Shown: positions 11,111 to 24,249, counted from the first letter of the stretch. The stretch is DNA of 64,000 bases from Girardinichthys multiradiatus (GCF_021462225.1 NC_061817.1:12261936-12325935), one strand, 5' to 3'. A program made the numbers and translations. The notes: generated by a model from the sequence alone, not told the origin.

Positions 11111-12946
11111 TCCCAATAGGATGTTTTCCAAATCCTCCTTGTTGACAGCTTTCCTTCCACACGTCCAAGCAATACTTTAGGTGTAAACCCAGAAAATTGT
11201 ATTTAAAACTGATGGTTATCCTTCAGCCCCAGAGGCTTACAAACAGGTGCTGAGTCACACCTGTGGAGCCCCAGCTCCATTGCTTACACATTCTGAGGTC
11301 AGGACTTTTTCCAGATGACAGGGTCGGAGGAGGATACTGCTGAGATTTAATACTGGATGATATGCTGAGGGCAGAGAACATGAATCTCTGCGGAACAAAG
11401 CACAGTGAACTCACTAGGAAGCTGCTTCATGTTGCAAAAACCATTTCCCCTTCACAAAGACAGAGTTCAACTGATTTTTCTGTTTCCTGTGTTGCTCAGG
11501 ACAAAAGCTGATCAAGTTCTTATAAGACATTAAAATTCATTTAACAGACGTGCTGAAGTGCCTGAGTTGAACTGTTATGTAAACATGTGAGCAGGTTAAC
11601 CCTCTGTGTGTGTTGTTACTCCTGTCTTATAATCTTACATCCTCTTGGGCCTGTTGTGCCAGCCTAATCCCTGGTAGGGTTCATCTCTTTCTCTCTGGTT
11701 CCAGAGCCTTCCTAAGACTTTAGGCCCTAGCAGCAGATGGGGACTGTCTTGTGGCCTACATTCACAGCCTTGCACTCATTCTCCTTGAACTTTTTAAAAT
11801 TTTGTCAAATCAAAGTCAAAAACTTCAGCGTAAATTTCAATAGGTTGTCGTGCATTCATGTTCCGCCCCCTTTACCATAATACTCCTCAATAAAATCCAG
11901 TGCAATTTAATCTTAGTATAAAGGTCTTAGATTTTTATTAGAGAACATTAGTGAACAAACAACACCATCCCATGCTGGTTCAGTCCATCATCTGAAAATG
12001 GATGGAGTATGGTCTCTATCAAGAGGCAAACCTATCGACATTCCGGTCCACATAAACTGACGAGGTGGGCATTAGTCAGAGAACCAGTCAAATTTGTGGA
12101 ATACCTTATCTGTACATGTTTGTACCACACAGATTGTAGAAACCTTTAAAAGTCTATTAAAAACAAATTTCATTTCCCTGGCCTTTGACTGAATAGAACA
12201 TTAGACACTAAATAGTATTAGTATGATTTTTAGTTACTTTTATAGTTAACTTATTGTGTACTCTTTATTATATTTAATTGTTTGTTTGGTAAAACTGGTC
12301 CACTTTGGTCAACTATAGTTGTTTTTAAATGTGCTATACAAATAACGTCACATTAACATGGTAACTCTGGTGGAGACGGATTGGCCATTAAAAACAAATG
12401 AAAAACAGACAGGGAGCAGATAAAATAGCCTCAGTGGTGAAGAAATCCTGATAGTTTTTATAAAGCTCAGAGGAGAAAATGAGGGCTCACATTGGCCCTG
12501 TGATCCACCAGACTGTTTCATAACTGTTGAGGGTCATCACCAGCGAACACTTTATTTCTGTGGATGAGAGCGGTGGAGCGAGAGGCATTCAGACAAACAG
12601 CTCTTCATCTTGTAATTAGAGATGAAATAACAATATCTTTGTGTGAGAGCTATTCAGGGAACTGAGAAAGAGAGAGAGAGGACAAAGCAGGCCAACAGAA
12701 ATCTCTGTGTGTACCTCATTCTCATTTAACCAGGTTGGGGCGCTGCCTGTGTTTAAACCCTGCAGCGGCCCTCAGTTGCCATGAAGCCTCGCTTGTACTT
12801 TTTGATTGACTGATTTCCCTGTTTGGTGCTTCTTTGATTTGCTCCACTGACATATTTTTCCAAAATGGCAAACACCATTTAGTGGAAACAAAAGTCAAGG
12901 AATGAAATAATTTACTGCATATTCTAGGTTTTAAAGATTTAGTGAA
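11111..12946. other. Intergenic sequence, nothing recognised
   Basis: Unique-looking AT-rich sequence. Frames are short and lack motifs. A short GA-rich run is at 12665-12683. Confidence 0.4.
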
Positions 12947-12988
12947 TGTCTCAGAATATTTGTCTCAGAATATTTGTCTCAGAATATT
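12947..12988 (+). repeat. Tandem repeat, three copies of a 14-mer
   Basis: TGTCTCAGAATATT is repeated three times without a mismatch (12947-12960, 12961-12974, 12975-12988). Confidence 0.95.
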
Positions 12989-13899
12989 TGATCCTTCAGC
13001 AAAACATGACTTAGTACTTGCTGGAAAGATTGTTTGCAGCAGTAGGGTCTTTCTTGTTGTTGGTCATCAGATTATTGGACCTCTCAAAAGGGATTCTGGA
13101 GCATTCTTGAGTACAGAACCCCTCTAAACCCATCAGGTTTCTTGGTTGCCACTTGGTAATTTAAAGTTCAGCTTGCTACGCAGATTTCCTGCAGGACAGA
13201 GGTCTATAGACTGGCTTGAAAAATTCCTTCATCTTAGTGGGTTCTTTTTTAGCCGTACAACAATATGTTGGTTTGGCTATGAATACCTTTTAGCAAGTGT
13301 CAAAGGCAATTATTAACAAAGTTAGTCATTTGGGTCAAAATTACCAGGTCAGGGCACTACCTGGATACCAGGAATTAACAGCAAAACAGCTCTTGGCCTC
13401 TGTCAGTTATTGTTTTATGAATACCTTAAAAATTAATACAACTCCAAGGTAAAATACTTAAGTAAATAAACTCTTTAACTAGACTAATGGCATTTAACTA
13501 CACTACCAAGTGCAAGGAAAAGATTTAAGAAAACGTATAAAATCCTGGAAAGAAAATTGTAAAAGGAACAAATGAGTATAAACTGAAACCAGTAACTAAT
13601 AGAATGATGCAGTGATACCACAGTGCAATAGTAGAATATATATTTAAGACCCAAGGTTTTTTTTGATGAATTGGAATGAGGCCAGATTAGCTTTAAAAGC
13701 TAGCAGGGTGCAGTGCGTGGCAGGATCCGACCAATATATGGAGGCCTCAGTCCTCGACACAGTTGTCCTGAGTTTGGAGCCTGACCCTGGAGGCCTGTGC
13801 TGCATGTCTTCCCCTTCTCTCCACCCCTACCCCACATCCTGTCTGCCTACTTTAAAACTATATCAAACGCCATTACTGCTGCAAAAAAAAAAAAAACTT

Positions 13900-14180
13900 A
13901 AAAAAGTTAACAAAGAACAAAAGTTGTTTGGTGAGTTTTCCTCCACAGTGATGGTAGTTGTCGTTGCCAAAAACAACCAGATATTAAGGTTGGAGGGCAG
14001 TGACTATTTCAAATAGAACTATTTCGGTCTGGGTAGCTTTTATCTCTCAATAAGTAAAATATTCATTTGTAAACTGCATTTTGTATTTACTCAGGTTATC
14101 TTTGATATTAAAATTTATTTGATCATTGGAAACATTTCAATGTGGCAAAAACCCGAAGCAATATATAAGAGGGTAAATAC
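13900..14180. mobile_element. Tc1-like terminal fragment
   Basis: The stretch aactgcattttgtatttact (14072) then caggttatcttt recurs at 56722 inside a longer Tc1-like relic, followed in both places by a degenerate tttgatta and fatty A/T tail with gtg-acaaaaa-like end. It is therefore a shared repeat end. Between 12989 and 13900 nothing is recognised apart from a poly-A run at 13883. Confidence 0.5.
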
Positions 14181-16085
14181 TGCTCCAAATACTGTATTTA
14201 GAATAATAGAATAAATGATTAATTTTATAGAAGTAGATAGGTGACTTTTATAGATTAGTGGATTAAATCTTATTTTAAGGTGACATCTCTTCCTTAGGAA
14301 GTTGGACACTACGTACTTTGCTCAACTGAAGTATGTCTTTATATCATGTTGGTCCCATGAGGTTACTGTAAAGTAAATTTAGGACCAGTCAGATATTGTT
14401 TGTTTAACACATCTCAATTTGAGTGAGATGTCTTTACTGAAATATGATTTATAATGTTGTTAGTATCCTGAAGTTTTAGGATTAGCTGGGGTGCCAAATC
14501 TTTAGCAATAAATATAGCATCCAGAGGTCGAGGAAACTTGAAAACATGCTTCCTTATCTTGAGAAAATCCGAGGTGACGCTTCGACTACTTAGCACCAGA
14601 TGCACCCTAAGCTGTTCGAAAGCTTCCAGGTCATTTGGAAAATTACCCGAACTTTACTCTCCATCAGGTGTAGCTACATGTACCTTGGAATACCTAAACT
14701 GCAAAATAAACTGTTGATTCCAGTGTGCAAGCTGCTTCAGTCACCGTTTAGCGGAGAAACCTCTCATTGGTGGTTAGATTTATGATGAGAGCGTGTCTTA
14801 TGTTTTTTTTTTATTATATCACACTTAGATTGAAATATAAGCGACTAGAGGGTATTTTCTTTTTCTATCTATATTCTGCTGTCTGTCAAAAACCCTCTGC
14901 TGTGACCTTTCTGTGTGATTGCTTGCAGAGCAGGTGACTGTAGATCAATACAAATCAAAGTAGGAAATTAGAACAGTAGACTTTATTTCAACTTTTATTT
15001 AAACACAATGCTTGGATCCAGATTGGATTTTTTTATCTGCACATAATTTTATCTACAAGCAAACTCAGGCAATGTATTTACCAGCAAACTTTCAAGGCTA
15101 CTTCAGGACTCAAATTTAAACACATGGGTACTTTTTTTAAATGCTTATTTTGGTCAGGACTTGTATCCTTTGCTGGGTTTTGCTTGGTAATGTCCATGTT
15201 ACTAAAATAGAAGTTGAGCTAATATACAGCGACCATATGCAGTATCCTTTGGGGTGGTGGCCTGCTAGAGCCGCACATTGTAACAGGAAGTGGTCCAACA
15301 TCGCCACCCCGTGGCCTTATGGCAGCACTGCTTCAAGGTTACTGTCCATTCATGCACTTACAGTATTGAGTAAAGTCAGATGAAACTATCCCCTCCTTTT
15401 CCACACCTTGGCAGAATGAAGGTGAGGTTCGTTGGGTTGAATCGGTGGATCTGACTCAGGAAGTGACCCATTTCAGTAGTAAAGGCAATGTCCAGGTTTT
15501 TGATTCTAGCTGCCATTTGGTCTCATTCTTCTCTCCTGGATGTTTTTCCCTAAGTTCATTGTCATGGTGGCTACAGCATAAGTGGACAAAATCATAATGG
15601 TACTTCCCACAAACTGAGACGATGCTCCCCGCTTTGGCACACACCTCCAGTGAGTGGATGTTTGTGGCCTCTGAGCATCCGTTGCCTCCATTGTCTGAGA
15701 GACGGGCTCCATGGCTGCTGCTCTGACAAACGGCTGCTGAAAAACTCCTGGAAAAGATGGATGGATGCCTCGTTCTGTTTGTCCGGATGATGGATGGTGT
15801 TCTTCTAGCTGAAGCTGCAGTGCACCTGCTTGTCTTTCCCCAAACATGCTTCTTTATCTACTCAGCCTTGTCTGCACACGTCAAATCCTCAGACTCAGCT
15901 TGACGCCAGAGTGCGTCAGCAGCAGCTGTTGGAGGCCGACAGGAAGAACTAGGTCTCCTGTCCCTGGTGCAAACTGTGCTGACAGGACTCATTATTAGAG
16001 CAAACAGAAGTCATTGAGTCGTCTTAATGGAGGTTCAGGATCAATGTCGGCTCAGACAGATCATTTAACCTGTAAGGTGCAGGAT
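14181..16085. other. Intergenic sequence, one unexplained minus-strand frame
   Basis: A 113-codon minus-strand frame (15847-15506) in a GC-richer patch has no recognised domain. It could be a chance frame or an exon remnant. The rest is AT-rich without recognised elements. Confidence 0.35.
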
Positions 16086-16800
16086 TAAGGTACAGTTCCA
16101 GTCAAAGGTTTATATACACTCTTATTATAGGCATGATGATAATCTTGGGCTTTTATTAATTTATCTCAGCAGGTTTTCTTTTCTCAGAGTAAAATAATAA
16201 TAATATATACAATGTCAATTATTTTTTTTAAATAAGAACTTTGTGCACAATAACTCAGGTTTGAAAGCCAATAGCTCCTGGTATAACTGGTGGGATATTT
16301 GACCACTCTCAAAAATGGTAGGGTTCAATTAAATTGATTGATACCTTGCTTTTAGGCATAGTCCATAAAATTTTTAGGTTGAGGTCATTACAGAAGCTTA
16401 ATATTATCCTGTTTTACCAATTGCAGAACCAGTCTGGATTTGAGTTTTGGATAATTGTCAAACTGTGATTGACATGAGGGGAACTTCACACATTGCATCC
16501 ACTTGGTGCAATCAACCATTGACAATGAAACAGAACCACAGCATGATGCTGCCACCACCATGCTTGTCACTTGGTACAATATTCCTTGACTGAAAAGCTT
16601 CGACTTGTGTAAACATACGTCTTTTCAATGTGGTCAAAGATCTCGTCTCACCATAAAGCTTTTCTCTTCTTTTGCTCTTCTTATTTAAATTGTTTTAAGG
16701 TGTTCTTTGTTTTGTTGTACAATCCAGTGTTGTTCTCTGACCTTGATGGACAAAATGCGTAATACTGTGAAATACAATCTGTCAGTTTTTAGGCACATCA
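16085..16800 (-). mobile_element. Tc1-like transposon relic
   Basis: It starts with a terminal motif, cagttccagtcaaaggttta, then tatacactc. Internally ccacagcatgatgctgccac (16537) is the reverse complement of the transposase GGGSIMLW-type region, so the decayed transposase is on the minus strand. The frame is broken throughout. Confidence 0.65.
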
Positions 16801-16809
16801 GAAATATGC

Positions 16810-17530
16810 TCACTTATGAGGCTGCACAAATGTATTTAAATTCAATGATCATTTCTCTAAATAATTATTGTATTTCTTCTTAGTTCCAAGCAAATGCGTC
16901 AATATTAAAACCCTTAAAATCACTCTATAATCAGGCTTTAAAGATACTAGATAAAAAAAAACCTTTAAGGCATCATCTTTATGAGATCCTTAGTAAATAT
17001 AATATATTAAGATTTGACAATTTAATTGTATACTAGATGTGCCACTAATTTTGATGATTTTAAACAACAACGCCTCACCACCACTGAAGCAATTTGTACA
17101 GCTTTGCTCTGAGCAGGTAACTAGAACATCTAGGTCCACAGCCCATAATGACTGTAGACTACCTCAAAGAAGCTCAACCATTGCACAGACTGTCTTTTCA
17201 TATAGAGCCATCACAGAATGGAACAAACTCCCAAATAGTCTGAAATTATGCTCTGACCTCCATGATTTCTCACAAAATGTTAGAGGAGCCACTGGGAAAC
17301 CATCAATGTCAACATTAACTATGGCCATGTTTACTATAATGTATGTACTTATTTTAAATTGTAGACTTAAGTTTTTTGTAAATGGCGGTAAATAGAATAG
17401 ATTGGTTTTTGTGAATGGCTGAAGATGCAGTATATGGCTGGATGTACTCTTTGCACGTTGAATGTATTTTATTGTTGTGACCTGGCCAGGGACTGCAGAT
17501 GGAAATGAGCTATAGCTAAATTAGGAGTAC
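16810..17530 (+). mobile_element. LINE 3' fragment
   Basis: A frame at 17039-17395 contains TVFSYRAITEWNKLPNSLKL, the C-terminal signature (WN-x-LP) seen after the RT of many fish LINEs, followed by a 3' UTR with gggactgcagatggaaatga. It is 5' truncated, with only this tail kept. Confidence 0.65.
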
Positions 17531-17544
17531 GCACATACACACTA

Positions 17545-17790
17545 TTTTAGGAAGGCTTCTTGACTGGTGTCCCCAAAGCCTTGGCCACATACTTATTCAA
17601 CACTTGTGGACTATGCATATTCTTATACAATGGAAACCAACTGATTTAAACAAGCTCAGCCAATTCTGATAAGAAGAGTGGTCAAATCTCCAGCTGTGGT
17701 TATGCTGGAAGCTTGTTGCTGGCTACAAGAACTGCGTGAGCTATGTGTAACTTACTAAGGAACAATTTACCACATATCAGTAGAAGTGTA
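17545..17790 (+). mobile_element. Tc1-like transposase C-terminal scrap
   Basis: gactggtgtccccaaagcct on the plus strand reads as a decayed LDWPxQSPDLNP-type segment, the third catalytic region of Tc1 transposases. No frame survives. Confidence 0.5.
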
Positions 17791-17974
17791 TTTGCACATC
17801 TAAGCCCACAACACGTGTTTGGACTCTTGGTGGACTAGAAAAAAACCCACATTAAATATCTACATGTTCACCTAGATCTTGCTTTTAACTTCCAATGAAG
17901 TTATATATTGTATCATGATTCCACCCTAGAAAAAAAGAATGGTTAAAATTAATCAAACAGATGAAAAGAATAAT

Positions 17975-19191
17975 TTAAAATTCTCCTCCTCACATATAAA
18001 GCCCTTAATGATCTAGCTCCATCATACATCAGAGATCTGATTGTTCCATATGTTCCTAACAGAGCACTTTGTTCTCAGACTGCAGGTTTACTGGTGGTTC
18101 CTAGAGTCTCTAGAAGTAGAATGTGAGGCAGATCCTTTAGTTATCAGGCTCCTCTCCTGTGGAACCAGCTCCCAGCTTTAGTCCTTGAGGCAGACACCCT
18201 GTCTACTTTTAAGGCTAGACTTAAAACTTTCCTTTTTGATAAAGCTTATAGTTAGAGTGGCTTAGGTTATCCTGAGCCATCTCTGTAGTTATGCTGCCAT
18301 AGGCTTAGGCTGCTGGAGGACATAACGACCACTTTCTCCCTCTTCGCTACATTCTCACACTACTCTCCAATTTTGCATTATTTGCTATTATTTCAGCTTT
18401 TAACCTTGTTCTCTCTTTTCTCTTCCTAGAAGCTACACCTGGCCTGGCTCTGTGTCTACCTGTGACACCTTTCTGGAGAGGGGAATCGTCCGAGCTTCTG
18501 CTGGCAACAACTTAATGCTCACCCTCTACCAACGATCCACATAGCCCTGTCTTTTAATGTTTAACCCTTTCTATGTCCTAGACATGGCGATTGACTGAGC
18601 TTCTACTGTAACTAACTCTATGTGCTCTCTTTCAGACTCTAACCTTGAAAACTGGCTCAGAGTTTATCTGTTCTTTCTTTCTAGATGAAACAACTAAAGG
18701 AGCTACATCCATTAACATTTACTTTTCCTTCCCATAGAAAGTACTTCTGGATCAGTGCTTCTGTCTTCTTTTTGTGTCTCTGCTCTGTTCTCTCAAACCC
18801 CCAGTCGGTCGTGGCAGATGGCCGTTCACACTGAGCCTGGTTCTGCTGGAGGTTTCTTCCTATTAAAAGGGAGTTTTTCCTCTCCACTGTCGCTACATGC
18901 ATGTTCAGTATGAAGGATTGCTTCAAAGTCAACGCCAGTGACTGTCCACTGTCTCTACATGCTCATCCAGGAGGAGGGAATGCTGCAAGTCACTGACTGG
19001 ATGCAATCTGCTGGGTTTCCTTAGACAGAAAAACGTTTTATCCAATTTAAATAAATAACTGAATCTGACTGCACTGTTCAATTGTTAGGATTAATTGGAA
19101 TGTATGTACCTGACTGTTGTGGAGTGCCTTGAGACGACATGTGTTGTGAATTGGCGCTATATAAATAAAACTGAATTGAATTGAATTGAAT
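17975..19191 (+). mobile_element. L2-like LINE 3' end
   Basis: The 5' part keeps C-terminal coding traces (KALNDLAPSYIRDLIV, LLWNQLPAL, TFKARLKTFLFDKAY). A 1-kb 3' UTR ends ggcgctatataaataaaact followed by a (GAATT)n tail, the hallmark of fish L2-like LINEs. It is 5' truncated in the usual way. A reverse copy of the same tail is at 60149-60420. Confidence 0.85.
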
Positions 19192-21387
19192 GAAAAGCTC
19201 CATATTAATGTGACCTCCATTTTGATAATGGATGAATGCAAACTTCTGGTCAAAGCAGTGTTTTGTTCCAAATAAAAGGTCACCAATGCTTTATTCCCAT
19301 CAAAAGCTTGTTAAATGTGATCTATTAGACAGTGATTGTGTATGAGTTAAATCTTCACGCCATTCCCCAGTGACATCACTAATAATTTAGATTTAATCCT
19401 TAAAACACTGCACCAAACGTTACAAATACTGTGATCCAAAAATATTTAACCCTTTTAAAAACAATTTCATTTTCACTACAGAAGATCTGGGCCAATTCCT
19501 TAAGTAAATCCTTTAACATGGTTTAACATCTTTACAATAATCTCTTTTATATCCAGGTTAATATCCTGTTATCTGACCTCATTTCCTCTCATTTCAGCAG
19601 CCAGAAAAAGAGCCACTGCATACAAAGAAGGAGTCTCTCAGTCATGATCCAACCTATTTTATGACAATAAGGATGGGATAAAGAGGCACAAACAAGAGAC
19701 AGATCCCACCGTTTGAGCCTGTGTTGGCGCACCTTTGGGAGGATGTACAACTTGACAGAGGCCCAGACAGATTCATTTCTGCCTAACAAGTGCAGACGGA
19801 TGACTGAGGAGAATCCTGACAAACAGCTTTGTTTGATCCATAACTCTGCTGCAGAGATGACATCTGCAGTGGGAGCGCATCAATAGGAGAGACAAATCAT
19901 GTTGCTCCTTTCACTTTGTCAGCAGCAGTTCTGTCCTCAGGTGTGTCTGCAGCATTAAATCACTTCATGCCTTATATTTTCCTTTGTTATAGTCAATTCA
20001 AACCCAAAATACATTACTGTTTTAACAAAGGCTGCTCAGAAATTTGTTATTGAAATCAGCCCCCCTTATTTTGATACCCCTAAATGAAATCCTATGTAAC
20101 TGATTCCTTTCAGAAGTCATCATATTAATAAACTTAATTAATAGGCTTAATTGTAATTTAATCTTTGCATAAATATCCCTATTCAGTAAAGGCCTCAGAG
20201 GAACAACCTATCGTCATAATGGCTGTCCACCTTAACTTACAAGAAGAGCATTAATAACAATAGAAGCCAAGAGAAGAAATGGTGGAGGAGCAGCAGAGAT
20301 CTATTGCTCAGGTGGAGCAATCAGCTCACTGGACAACTATTCATGCACTCCACAAATCTGGCCTTGCAAGAGTGGCAAGAATGAAGCTGTTGTTGTAAGA
20401 AAGCCAGAAGAGCAGACATATAAGAGACACAGCACACATGTGAAAGAAGGGGTTCTGGTCAGAGATCAAAGTTGAATTCCTCGGCATACATACAATGCAC
20501 TGTGTATGACAGAAAACCAACTCTGTACATCACTCTCAACACATCATCCGCATGGTGAAAGACAGTAATGAGAAGATAGAGGAATAGCAATAAAATATTT
20601 TGAAGTTTGTGGTTGTAATGCAGAAATGTAAAAAAGTCATTAATATTTTTGCAAGGAATAGTATCAGGTCAGATCTGTAAACCTTTCTCATCAGGCTCAG
20701 CAGAAAGCAGCAGATTTGCTTTTTCTGCTTTTTGGATCCAGTCATGTATTCTTTTTTTAACTGCGTCTTTGTAAGTAGATTACCTGGGCATTTTGACAGG
20801 AAAGTCTTTATCTCCACTGCCTAAAGGGCTAAGAGCTAAGGTTAGGCCTTTGTTGGGTATGTTCTGCTTTAAAACTGTACCCAATTACAAGTTGAACCAC
20901 CATATGGAAACATAGCGACCTTAAACAAGTCTACTCTTAGGTATGCACTTCACTGAGAGGCTGTTTAGTTCCCATTCATGTTACTTTGTTAACTTATTAT
21001 TTTTGCTTCAGTTCAGTGATGAATAACAAAACCTATTTTGTGTCATTTCTTTCCATTCCACCCTGATCATTGGGGTTTTTCCTATTCAGGTCGACTGATA
21101 CAATATAAAGGAGGTAAATACAACTATTTGGGGACACAAATGAAACAAAAATCTAAACTGAATCTAAATGAAAGAGAAGGAGCCGGTCAGCAGCTTTTGA
21201 AACATTACAACACATGTTTTTAAAGTTAGATTTTCACAAGTGACAATTTTGATTATATTGAAAAACTGGTTCAGTAATTCTAACTGAATTCAACAATGGC
21301 TGCATTTCAGTAGGAAAAAAATAATTGTTTTGCCCACTGTAATGCCTAAATCACATCAGGAACTATCAACTCCTGTTGTAAGACCTC
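19192..21387. other. Intergenic sequence with one Tc1 scrap
   Basis: At 20190-20560 a plus-strand Tc1 relic is recognised by cactccacaaatctggcctt (20346) and ggttctggtcagagatcaaa. The remainder is AT-rich with nothing else recognised. Confidence 0.5.
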
Positions 21388-22060
21388 ACAAAAGTATTCA
21401 TACCCCTGGAACATTCACATTTTGTAATGTTATGATCACAAACTATTTTAATGGGAATTTATGTAATAGGCAAACGCAGTGAAGTAGAGGGAAAATGATG
21501 CATGTTTTTTTACATTTTTCAACAAAAAGAATCAAAAAAATTATTGCATGCATTCCAGCTTGTAAGACTTTTGGGATATGTCTCTCTCAACCTTGCACAA
21601 GTAGAAGCTGAATGTTTTGCTCTTTTTTTGCACAACAGCTCAAACTCATTACATGCAGAACACTTGTGATGAGCAAATTTAAGGCCTTTGCACAGATTTT
21701 CGACATGATTCAGATGTGCTTTGACTGGGCCACTCTAACACATGAATTTGCGATGTTTTAACACATATTGTTGCCGCTCGGGGTGTTTGTTTAGGGTTGT
21801 GTCCTCCTGGAAAATCAACCTCAGTCCAAGTTTCAAGTTGTTTTCAGCCCCTAACAGGTTTTGTTCCAGGAATACCCTGGATTTAGGTCAATTCCCCTGC
21901 CAATTGATTCTGAATGGTTTCCATTTCTCTGCTAAGGAAATGCACACACAGCATCATGGAGATGGTGTGTTCAGGATGATGTGCTATGTCAGTGTTCTGC
22001 CACACATAGAGTTTGAATGTGGCCGCAAAAGTTCAGTTTTTGTCACAATTTCCAAGGTTT
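21388..22060 (-). mobile_element. Old Tc1-like relic, left part (interrupted)
   Basis: The end motif acaaaagtattcatacccct at 21388 leads into reverse-strand transposase traces (agggttgtgtcctcctggaa, cacagcatcatggagatggt, tctgccacacatagagtttg). The continuation, starting aacttcttatggtcttcttt, is at 23750-23890, so later insertions split it. Confidence 0.65.
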
Positions 22061-22459
22061 TGTGTTTTGATTTTCCTTGGTGTGAGTTTTCCAATTCAAT
22101 TCATTTTTCAGGATTTATTTATGGGATATTCTCTTATGAGTTTGGACTTTTGTGTTTGGTTTCTTAGTTTAGTCTTATGTTATGTTCTTTGTACATCTAG
22201 AGTTTCTCTGTTTATATTCTCTCCATGTTTAATTTTGTTTCTATTCAACTCCATTCATGTTAATTAGTTTTCCCGCTCTCTGCCACAGCCAAAGTGTAAT
22301 TAGGAAATTCAGCCCACCTGTGCCTGATCGCTACTCCTATGCCACACACCTATTTCCCCTTGTAGTTGCTGCTTCTGCCTGTCTGTCTGCCATTTGGATT
22401 CAGCTCCAAGACCCTTCCTGATGTTTTTTTTTTTTCTAAGCAGAGCACCTGCTGTCACA
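22061..22459. repeat. Unclassified repeat block inserted in the Tc1 relic
   Basis: It separates the older Tc1 from the younger one. It is T-rich with several tgtttatattctctccatgt-like phrases and a poly-T run at 22425-22436, like a LINE or LTR 3' region. I cannot name the family. Confidence 0.3.
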
Positions 22460-22461
22460 TA

Positions 22462-23720
22462 CAGGGGTTGGACAATGAAACTGAAACACCTGGTTTTAGA
22501 ACACAATAATTTATTAGTATGGTGTAGGGCCTCCTTTTGCGGCCAATACAGGGTCAATTCATCTTGGGAATGACATATACAAGTCCTGCACAGTGGTCAG
22601 AGGGATTTTAAGCCATTCTTCTTGCAGGATAGTGGCCAGGTCACTATGTGATACTGGTGGAGGAAAACGTTTCCTGACTCGCTCCTCCAAAACACCCAAA
22701 GTGGCTCAATAATATTTAGATCTGGTGACTGTGCAGGCATGGGAGATGTTCAACTTCACTTTCATGTTCATCAAACCAATCTTTCACCAGTCTTGCTGTG
22801 TGTATTGGTGCATTGTCATCCTGATACACGCACCACCTTCAGGATACAATGTTTGAACCATTGGATGCACATGGTCCTCAAGAATGGTTCGGTAGTCCTT
22901 GGCAGTGACGCGCCCATCTAGCACAAGTATTGGGCCAAGGGAATGCCATGATATGGCAGCCCAAACCATCACTGATCCACCCCCATGCTTCACTCTGGGC
23001 ATGCAACAGTCTGGGTGGTACGCTTCTTTGGGGCTTCTCCACACCATAACTCTCCCAGATGTGGGGAAAACAGTAAAGGTGGACCATCAGAGAACAATAC
23101 ATGTTTCACATTGTCCACAGCCAAGATTTGCGCTCCTGCACCATTGAAACCAACGTTTGGCATTGGCATGAGTGACCAAAGGTTTGGCTATAGCAGCCTG
23201 GCCGTGTATATTGACCCTGTGGAGCTCCTGATGGACAGTTTGTGGAAACAGGAGAGTTGAGGTGCACATTTTAATTCTGCCGTGATTTGGGCAGCCGTGG
23301 TTTATGTTTTTTGGGTACAATCGGGTTAGCACTCCGAACATCCCTTTCAGACAGCTTCCTCTTGCGTCCACAGTTAATCCTGTTGGATGTGGTTCGTCCT
23401 TCTTGGTGGTATGCTGACATTACCCTGGATACCGTGGCTCTTGATACATCACAAAGACTTGCTGTCTTGGTCACAGAGCGCAGCAAGACGTGCACCAATA
23501 ATTTGTCCTCTTTTTGAACTCTGGTTGTCACCCCTAATGTTGTGTGCATTCAATATTTTGAGCAAAAACTGTGCTCTTACCCTGCTAATTGAACCTTCAC
23601 ACTCTGCTCTTACTGGTGCAATGTGCAATCAATGAGACTGGCTACCAGGCTGGTCCAATTTAGCCATGAAACCTCCCACACTAAAATGACAGGTGTTTCA
23701 GTTTCATTGTCCAACCTCTG
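22462..23720 (-). mobile_element. Tc1-like transposon with both inverted repeats, dead transposase
   Basis: The left CAGGGGTTGGACAATGAAAC and the inverse of the right end, CAGAGGTTGGACAATGAAAC, differ by one base, and the match continues TGAAACACCTG. TA dinucleotides flank both ends (22460-22461, 23721-23722). The 1259-bp length is that of an intact small Tc1 element. The transposase is on the minus strand in three frames: an N-terminal helix-turn-helix (23549-23271, CDVSRATVSRVMSAYHQEGR), a middle piece (23371-23087) and KHGGGSVMVWAAISWHSLGP (22980 region). The frame breaks make it non-autonomous. Confidence 0.9.
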
Positions 23721-23726
23721 TAAATA

Positions 23727-23905
23727 CTTTGTCCTTTTTAACTTCAACAGGAACTTCTTATGGTCTTCTTTCAAGAGTGGCTTTCTTTTTGCCATTGGCC
23801 ATATTCGTGGAAATCTCTACAGCTCCTCCAGAGTTATCAAAACCCTCTTTGCTGATTCTGTGATTAATGTTCTTCTAGTTTGACCCATCAGATGTTTACA
23901 TACAC
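23727..23905 (-). mobile_element. Old Tc1-like relic, right part
   Basis: aacttcttatggtcttcttt and gctcctccagagttatcaaa are the next blocks, in order, of the reverse-strand Tc1 transposase begun at 21388-22060. It ends near a terminal motif, gatgtttacatacactgta. Confidence 0.6.
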
Positions 23906-24249
23906 TGTATAAATGACACATAACCTTTTTTTTCTGAACTCAAATGTTGAGAATTAACATATTCATTTATCTTTTAAAGAAAATATAAATATATGGTTTC
24001 AAATATATGGTTTCAACTGTATATATTGCCGTCTGGCCAGAGATATATTTTAACTATTGTAGTAATTTTCACAAGCTTCACCTACCACATCTTAAAAACT
24101 AGTTTGGTTGTCTTTAGAGCTTCAGTAATGCTACTGAGTCTTTGACTTGGCAGATTCTGTGTTTTGTCTGTCTTTTAATTCGTCTGTGTGTTTTAGCCGA
24201 TCCTCTTGCAGAGTAAATTTGTCAGGGACACCCGTGTACCGATATAAGC
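23906..24249. other. Left flank of the gypsy insertion
   Basis: AT-rich sequence with a short direct repeat (aatatatggtttcaa twice, 23989-24017). It ends in the TAAGC target copy at the N gap. No gene is seen. Confidence 0.45.
24245..24249. repeat. Left target-site duplication of the gypsy element (TAAGC)
   Basis: TAAGC directly precedes the N gap, and the same five bases follow the 3' LTR at 32185-32189. A 5-bp duplication is usual for Ty3/gypsy. Confidence 0.75.

Noticed and set aside
10659..11145. Plus-strand protein gene in the GC-rich block (140-149 codons)
   Set aside because: Three overlapping frames on both strands, low-complexity Pro/Ser/Leu composition and no motif. This is expected in a CpG-rich promoter.
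13663..14016. A 117-codon plus-strand frame as a gene
   Set aside because: It includes a poly-A run read as Lys and runs into a repeat shared with 56722. No domain is present.
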